A stretch of 23,318 bases of DNA, taken from a virus. The stretch covers positions 1 through 23,318 of the IMG/VR virus record IMGVR_UViG_3300024517_000116; one strand, written 5' to 3'. The translations under genes and the position numbers were made by a program. Shown piece by piece: positions 19,666 through 23,318 of the stretch (positions within the stretch are counted from its first letter, which is position 1; every line of letters starts with the position of its first letter). The notes below the pieces were generated by a model. That model did no database searches, was not told the DNA's origin, and worked only from the letters and a program-made list of their open reading frames with translations.

Positions 19666-20958
19666 ATGATATTCAGCGATAAATATAAGCCATTCTTTGA
19701 GCTACTGTCAGACGATCCCGTATTAGTTAAGAAGCACAAGAAAATACGCTATGTAGTACTTACGGGGAGCCGCGGCAGTGGAAAAAGCTTTGCATTATCT
19801 GCCTGGGAAGATGCAGCAATGTATAAAGATGGCTGGGGCTTGTTGTCAACTAGATATACGATGAACTCAGCCAGCCTGTCAATCATTCCTGAATTTGAGT
19901 CTATGTGTGAGAATCTTGGCAACTCCAGCGACTTTACTTTTAATAAGACCGATGTGACAAACAATGTAACCGGGACCCGTATTGATTACCGGGGATTGAA
20001 AGCCCAGACCAAAACGGCTAACAGCGCTTTAAAATCAGTAGCTGGCAAGAATGTATTTATCCTGGAAGAGGCAGAAGAATGCGTGGAGCAGCCACTATTT
20101 GAAAAGGTTGATTTATCTATCCGTACTAAAGAGTATAAGAATATAATTATTATCGTCATGAATCCCACGAATTGTAATCACTTCATCTATAAAGAATTTG
20201 TTTCAGAGCCTCGTGATGATGTAATGTTGATCCACACAACTTATTTAGATAACTATGAGAACCTTGACCAGTCATTCATTAATATCGCCAATAGAGCCAA
20301 GGCACGGGACTTAAAGAAATACAATCACATATTCTTGGGCCATTGGGTTACAGATTCTGAAGGTGCCTTATGGAAAGATTGCGATATCAGCCCGAATCGT
20401 ATTACCTGGAATGAATTTAATAAGCTCCAGATGATTGAGACTATTATTAGTTATGACCCGGCAGTCACCGATACGGATAAGGCGGCTAAAGATAAAACAG
20501 CGACTACCGGCAATCTGCCAGACGAAGACGGTATTATCATCGCGGCTAAAGATTCAGATGGGCACATTTATATACTTCGAGATCGTACCAGAAGAGGAAC
20601 GCGATTGGAAATTGCAGAAGAATTATGCCGGCTTTACCATGAGTATGATGCTAATTGCATTGTCATTGAGAAGAATAATGGCGGTGACTTTATCCCGACT
20701 CTAATTAAGACAGTTGATAAATATGTCCGATGTCAGACAGTTACAGCCACAAAGGGCAAGCTTTTAAGAGCTCAGCCGGTTCAAGCTATGTACGAAAATG
20801 GAGAGGTTCATCACGTTGGAATGCTTGGCGAGCTTGAATTGGAGCAGACAACTTGGGTGCCTGACATGGGCATGGCTTCACCAAATAGGATGGATGCTTT
20901 AGTCTGGGCATGTACTCATTTACACACGAAAGTTGAATTTGCTTTCGGATTCGCTTAA
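19666..20958 (+). CDS. terL: Terminase large subunit
   Basis: 430 residues, normal for TerL. The packaging ATPase has Walker A TGSRGSGKS (33-41, Lys40), Walker B NVFILEEAEE (129-138, Glu134/Glu135) and the coupling motif IVMNPTN. The C-terminal RNase H-like nuclease has Asp264 (SYDPAVTD), Glu335 (CIVIEKNNGGD) and Asp410 (NRMDALVWA). It pumps DNA into the prohead through the portal encoded downstream and cuts it at the ends. ATG 19666 is the only start that leaves a complete N-terminus. The gene has no ribosome-binding site. Confidence 0.95.
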   Translation: MIFSDKYKPFFELLSDDPVLVKKHKKIRYVVLTGSRGSGKSFALSAWEDAAMYKDGWGLLSTRYTMNSASLSIIPEFESMCENLGNSSDFTFNKTDVTNNVTGTRIDYRGLKAQTKTANSALKSVAGKNVFILEEAEECVEQPLFEKVDLSIRTKEYKNIIIIVMNPTNCNHFIYKEFVSEPRDDVMLIHTTYLDNYENLDQSFINIANRAKARDLKKYNHIFLGHWVTDSEGALWKDCDISPNRITWNEFNKLQMIETIISYDPAVTDTDKAAKDKTATTGNLPDEDGIIIAAKDSDGHIYILRDRTRRGTRLEIAEELCRLYHEYDANCIVIEKNNGGDFIPTLIKTVDKYVRCQTVTATKGKLLRAQPVQAMYENGEVHHVGMLGELELEQTTWVPDMGMASPNRMDALVWACTHLHTKVEFAFGFA

Positions 20959-20976
20959 AATTCTTTCAATTCCCGC

Positions 20977-21014
20977 TTGATTAACATGTACTTATCATGT
21001 AATGTATACATGTA
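20977..21014 (+). promoter_or_regulatory. Promoter with CATGTA repeats before 21034 operon
   Basis: TTGATT (20977-20982), 17 bp, TAATGT (21000-21005). CATGTA occurs three times: 20985-20990, 20996-21001 and 21009-21014; the last is within the palindrome TACATGTA. The repeats overlay the promoter and suggest an operator. Start at 21034 follows AAAAAGGACGG. Confidence 0.5.
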
Positions 21015-21033
21015 ATCAAAAAGGACGGTAAGA

Positions 21034-21291
21034 ATGAAATACACAGAACTAGTAACTGTAATCAACAATGACAATTACTCACTTGAGATGGATATCACGA
21101 TTGACGTAACTTTCCACAGAGATGAATTTGTTTTTGCGTTCGATTCAGTCGGCAAAGTCTATGCAAACGGCGAAGAATCAGTATTTTTCAAGACTAAAGA
21201 AAGCTTAAGAACAATCAGTACTTTCATTGATAACTATCAATTCAACGAGTCCGCAATCTGGGCACAAGCTAAACTAGGAGAAGAAGGATGA
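21034..21291 (+). CDS. Hypothetical protein
   Basis: 85 residues, beta-rich (YTELVTVINNDNYSLEMDITIDVTFHRDEFVFAFDSVGKVYANGEESVFFKTKESL) ending in a helix. First gene of the operon between large terminase and portal; overlaps the next by ATGA. No family recognised. Confidence 0.65.
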   Translation: MKYTELVTVINNDNYSLEMDITIDVTFHRDEFVFAFDSVGKVYANGEESVFFKTKESLRTISTFIDNYQFNESAIWAQAKLGEEG

Positions 21292-21416
21292 ATAAACGAA
21301 AGGTAATAGAAGTAAACGAGGACACAAAGAAGAGATTCGACGAGCTCAGGGATAAGAAAGGCATGACAGTTAATGGTTTAATTAAGTGGCTGGTCGAGCT
21401 GGGAGAAAAGAAATGA
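21288..21416 (+). CDS. RHH-like small DNA-binding protein
   Basis: 42 residues (MNKRKVIEVNEDTKKRFDELRDKKGMTVNGLIKWLVELGEKK): short strand RKVIEV, then two helices with the DKKGMTVNGLIKWLV turn, the plan of CopG/Arc-like proteins. It could bind the CATGTA repeats upstream of the operon. 4-base overlaps on both sides. Confidence 0.65.
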   Translation: MNKRKVIEVNEDTKKRFDELRDKKGMTVNGLIKWLVELGEKK

Positions 21417-21622
21417 GCAACCAGATACAAGTAGGCGATGTTTGGCACGATGAAGAAGACGACATTAAATACACAGTGTCGAAGATTCACGGCAACCAAG
21501 TAGCATTCTGGTACTTAGAGAATGATGTCTTATGCGTTTACACTGATTATACAGAGCACATGCTTAAGTACATGACATTGATTGAACGAGATGGAAAAGA
21601 ATGGCCAGAGGTGCAGGGGTGA
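21413..21622 (+). CDS. VGDVW-domain protein, short form
   Basis: 69 residues from ATG 21413, which overlaps the preceding stop. QIQVGDVWHDEEDDIKYTVSKIHGNQVAFWYLENDV...LIERDGKEWPEVQG is clearly related to the N-terminal part of the 159-residue protein at 22002: both share IQVGDVW, a central VAxW, and (R/K)RDGK. Beta-rich, SH3-like in pattern; function unknown. Confidence 0.65.
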   Translation: MSNQIQVGDVWHDEEDDIKYTVSKIHGNQVAFWYLENDVLCVYTDYTEHMLKYMTLIERDGKEWPEVQG

Positions 21623-21750
21623 ATTCACTAGATTGTCTCTTGATGATATTCACGTGTTTTATGTTGGCGCTCATTGTAGGTGGATGTTTATATGAGGTTG
21701 CGATTATGATCTATCAATGCTTTATGTTCTTATTTAATTTAATATTTTAG
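21619..21750 (+). CDS. Small membrane protein, GTG start
   Basis: 43 residues from GTG 21619 (overlaps the preceding stop as GTGA, with AGAGGTGCAGGG upstream): MNSLDCLLMIFTCFMLALIVGGCLYEVAIMIYQCFMFLFNLIF. Almost entirely hydrophobic with four cysteines, room for one or two membrane spans. Function unknown. Confidence 0.6.
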   Translation: MNSLDCLLMIFTCFMLALIVGGCLYEVAIMIYQCFMFLFNLIF

Positions 21751-21759
21751 GAGGAAAGG

Positions 21760-22005
21760 ATGCTAAAGTTCTATAAAGGTCTAAGTAGTAAAGAGATAGT
21801 TTTGAAGGTGGCTAGTTATCACCTCTTTGAATTAAGAATGGATCTTGAAGAATATACAGAAAAATTAACTAAATATTCTAATCCCCACTATGACATGTTT
21901 CCCCACGACAGGGAAGAATTAATAGATTGTTATACTACTTGGATTAAAGATAAAAAGGATGAGTTAAAACTTATCCAAGATGCAATAAAAGAGGTTAAAG
22001 GATGA
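21760..22005 (+). CDS. Hypothetical helical protein
   Basis: 81 residues (KEIVLKVASYHLFELRMDLEEYTEKLTKYSNPHYDMFPHDREELIDCYTTWIKDKKDELKLIQDAIKEVKG), all-alpha pattern with heptad features. GGAGGAAAGG ribosome-binding site; overlaps the next gene by ATGA. No family recognised. Confidence 0.65.
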   Translation: MLKFYKGLSSKEIVLKVASYHLFELRMDLEEYTEKLTKYSNPHYDMFPHDREELIDCYTTWIKDKKDELKLIQDAIKEVKG

Positions 22006-22481
22006 GCGAAGATATGAAGCAAGATATTCAAGTGGGTGATGTGTGGGCTAATAATGATGTAGAGTTCAATATAGTAATGTTATTTAGTCGCAGGGTCGCT
22101 TATTGGTTTATTGATAGTGATGGTAAATTAGGCGGCTGTGATTCTCTTATTCCTATATTCACTAAACAGAACAGGCTGGTCAAGCGCGATGGTAAGCCGG
22201 TCAGGGAGTTTGAGGAAGGGGCATTTTATCCGGTGAAATTTGGCGAGCCAGCTAGAGACGTAGCTCGTTTTATGGGTGGCAGATTTTATGCTACTTTTCA
22301 TTATAACACTGGTGGCCCAGATATGTCTTATGAAGAGTCCGAGCTCTCCTATATCGGCCCAAGGATTGAAGTGGCGTGGCCAGCGGTTATTCCAGATCCA
22401 AACGGTAAGGATATACATACTTCGATGGGTGATAATTTATCAAAGGAAATAAACAGGGATGAAAGACTTCAAAGGAAATAA
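22002..22481 (+). CDS. VGDVW-domain protein, long form
   Basis: 159 residues. N-terminal ~65 residues (DIQVGDVWANNDVEFNIVMLFSRRVAYWFIDSDG...RLVKRDGKPVREFEEG) repeat the domain of the protein at 21413. The rest (AFYPVKFGEPARDVARFMGGRFYATFHYNTGGPDMSYEESELSYIGPRIEVAWPAVIPD) is new, beta-like and aromatic-rich. Function unknown; gene duplication with domain addition or loss is evident. Overlaps the next gene by 23 bases. Confidence 0.65.
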   Translation: MSEDMKQDIQVGDVWANNDVEFNIVMLFSRRVAYWFIDSDGKLGGCDSLIPIFTKQNRLVKRDGKPVREFEEGAFYPVKFGEPARDVARFMGGRFYATFHYNTGGPDMSYEESELSYIGPRIEVAWPAVIPDPNGKDIHTSMGDNLSKEINRDERLQRK

Positions 22482-22755
22482 ATACCAATTTGCTTACGGT
22501 AAATACTCAAGAGAATATACAAAGTGGCTAGAGAGTGAAATAGACTCCCACATGGTTTTTGCATTTGGTGACGATCAAACGAATCTACAAGCTGTAAGAT
22601 TATCCGATATCGCAAGATTTGACGATGAGGCACAGTTGCTTTATCTAAATGATGGTAGAGATATGTATTATTTTACCCGGTATTTAAATAGCCGTAGTCT
22701 TGAAGAGTGTCAAGAGTTGATAAAGATCATCTATCAAGGATGTGAGATAGGATGA
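22459..22755 (+). CDS. Hypothetical protein
   Basis: 98 residues (MKDFKGNKYQFAYGKYSREYTKWLESEIDSHMVFAFGDDQTNLQAVRLSDIARFDDEAQLLYLNDGRDMYYFTRYLNSRSLEECQELIKIIYQG). Aromatic-rich alpha/beta pattern. The start lies within the end of the preceding gene. No family recognised. Confidence 0.6.
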   Translation: MKDFKGNKYQFAYGKYSREYTKWLESEIDSHMVFAFGDDQTNLQAVRLSDIARFDDEAQLLYLNDGRDMYYFTRYLNSRSLEECQELIKIIYQGCEIG

Positions 22756-22853
22756 ACATAAAAAATCTGATATGGACTGTAAAAGTTATGCTGATCATCA
22801 ACATTATAGGTTTTTCAGCAGCTTATGTAATTGTTGAGTATTTAATTAAATAA
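22752..22853 (+). CDS. Small single-span membrane peptide
   Basis: 33 residues (MNIKNLIWTVKVMLIINIIGFSAAYVIVEYLIK), one hydrophobic helix from about 7 to 31. Overlaps the upstream gene by ATGA and is followed by a terminator. Function unknown. Confidence 0.55.
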   Translation: MNIKNLIWTVKVMLIINIIGFSAAYVIVEYLIK

Positions 22854-22864
22854 CCACCCATTTC

Positions 22865-22893
22865 AAGCCCTGATTAACTTCGGGGCTTTTTTT
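22865..22893 (+). terminator. Intrinsic terminator before the portal gene
   Basis: Stem AAGCCC (22865-22870) / GGGCTT (22883-22888) with a 12-base loop, followed by a T run reaching 22893. Separates the small-gene operon from the late operon. Confidence 0.85.
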
Positions 22894-22910
22894 ATGCCTA
22901 TATACTTGTA

Positions 22911-22939
22911 TTGAAAAAACTAATACTAACAACTATACT
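22911..22939 (+). promoter_or_regulatory. Promoter of the portal (head) operon
   Basis: TTGAAA (22911-22916), 17-bp spacer, TATACT (22934-22939), right after a terminator. Predicted start about 30 bases before ATG 22977; the ribosome-binding site is weak (TAGG). Confidence 0.75.
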
Positions 22940-22976
22940 ATTAAAATAATCAATACTAAACACTTATAGGCTGACT

Positions 22977-23318
22977 ATGGCATTCTGGAGCAAGTTATTC
23001 ACCAAGACAGAAACATTCAATTCTGACGCTTCTTTGTCAGTTCTTCACCAATTCACAAACCTGATGGAATTAACCAAGAATTATTCCAGCTTAGCCAAAA
23101 CAGGTTATACCGACAATGTAATTGCGAATACTTGCATAAAGCGAATATCTCAGGCGATTAACTCAATACCGATAGAGTTTTTCATTGATGGCGAAAAGGT
23201 CGAGCCTAATACGGGCGATAAATTAACTAAGTCTATTATCCAGGCGTTTAATGATCCTAATCCAGACTATGACATAAATCTATTCATGGAGTCAGTTTAT
23301 AGCCAGAGACAAATATCA
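22977..23318 (+). CDS. Portal protein, N-terminal part (3' end outside window)
   Basis: 114 codons to the window edge (MAFWSKLFTKTETFNSD...). The segment TGYTDNVIANTCIKRISQAINSIPIEFFIDG (about residues 42-73) is the conserved start of HK97-type portal proteins (pattern G-Y-N-I-C-I-R-A-SIP), and ALKSIIQAFNDPNPDYD-like text follows (LTKSIIQAFNDPNPDYDINLFME). The portal dodecamer forms the DNA channel of the head and is the docking point for TerL, encoded just upstream. Confidence 0.85.
   Translation, partial: MAFWSKLFTKTETFNSDASLSVLHQFTNLMELTKNYSSLAKTGYTDNVIANTCIKRISQAINSIPIEFFIDGEKVEPNTGDKLTKSIIQAFNDPNPDYDINLFMESVYSQRQIS

Noticed and set aside
19515-19739. 74-codon minus-strand frame across the pyrimidine tract and terL start
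   Set aside because: Its Lys/Arg-rich end is just the translation of the purine-rich strand; it overlaps the certain terL gene and has no ribosome-binding site.

Overview
This is part of the genome of a tailed double-stranded DNA phage (Caudoviricetes), assembled so that late genes wrap round to packaging genes. The evidence is a fibre/spike cluster, a RecT plus YqaJ-type recombination pair, a replication initiator followed by a DnaB-type helicase, both terminase subunits and the start of an HK97-type portal gene. The DNA is AT-rich, most starts have purine-rich Shine-Dalgarno sequences, and many genes overlap by ATGA. A lipobox protein beside a membrane/coiled-coil protein in the presumed lysis region suggests a Gram-negative host. 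No integrase, CI-type repressor, tRNA, CRISPR array or insertion sequence was recognised, so lifestyle cannot be stated.

Layout. (1) 1-5519, plus strand: end of a tail-fibre gene, a double LamG-like protein, a beta-helix spike-like protein, a small coiled-coil protein, an HDxxY (phospholipase A2-like) protein, a membrane/coiled-coil protein, a CheY-like receiver and a small lipoprotein, closed by a strong terminator at 5548-5582. (2) 5585-7946, minus strand: a recombination operon starting with a ribbon-helix-helix (RHH) protein, then a membrane peptide, RecT, a small protein, a YqaJ-like exonuclease and a Q/P-rich protein. (3) 7947-8122: divergent control region in which the two predicted promoters share an 11-bp element. 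(4) 8123-11723, plus: early operon of small proteins, including a YopX-family protein, an HNH endonuclease and a duplicated gene pair. (5) 11724-11876: two tandem promoters and a structured terminator/attenuator. (6) 11877-14361: replication module; the initiator gene carries internal iterons resembling a lambda-type origin. (7) 14381-18225: many tiny overlapping genes behind a palindrome-bearing promoter, including an XRE regulator, zinc-ribbon proteins, a VRR-NUC-like nuclease and a CopG-like protein. (8) 18261-20958: small terminase, an opposite-strand two-gene insert with an RHH protein, then the large terminase, which looks leaderless. (9) 21034-22853: small genes with a duplicated VGDVW domain; then a terminator, a strong promoter and the portal gene running off the window.

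How it fits together: the RHH protein at the head of the recombination operon probably regulates both divergent promoters at 7947-8122. The early and replication operons supply initiator and helicase, with RecT/exonuclease for recombination. Late functions (terminase, portal, then fibres and lysis) follow. The least ordinary items are the receiver domain inside the lysis-like cluster, the shared-operator divergent switch, the in-gene iterons, the attenuator-like structure before the replication genes and the leaderless large-terminase gene.
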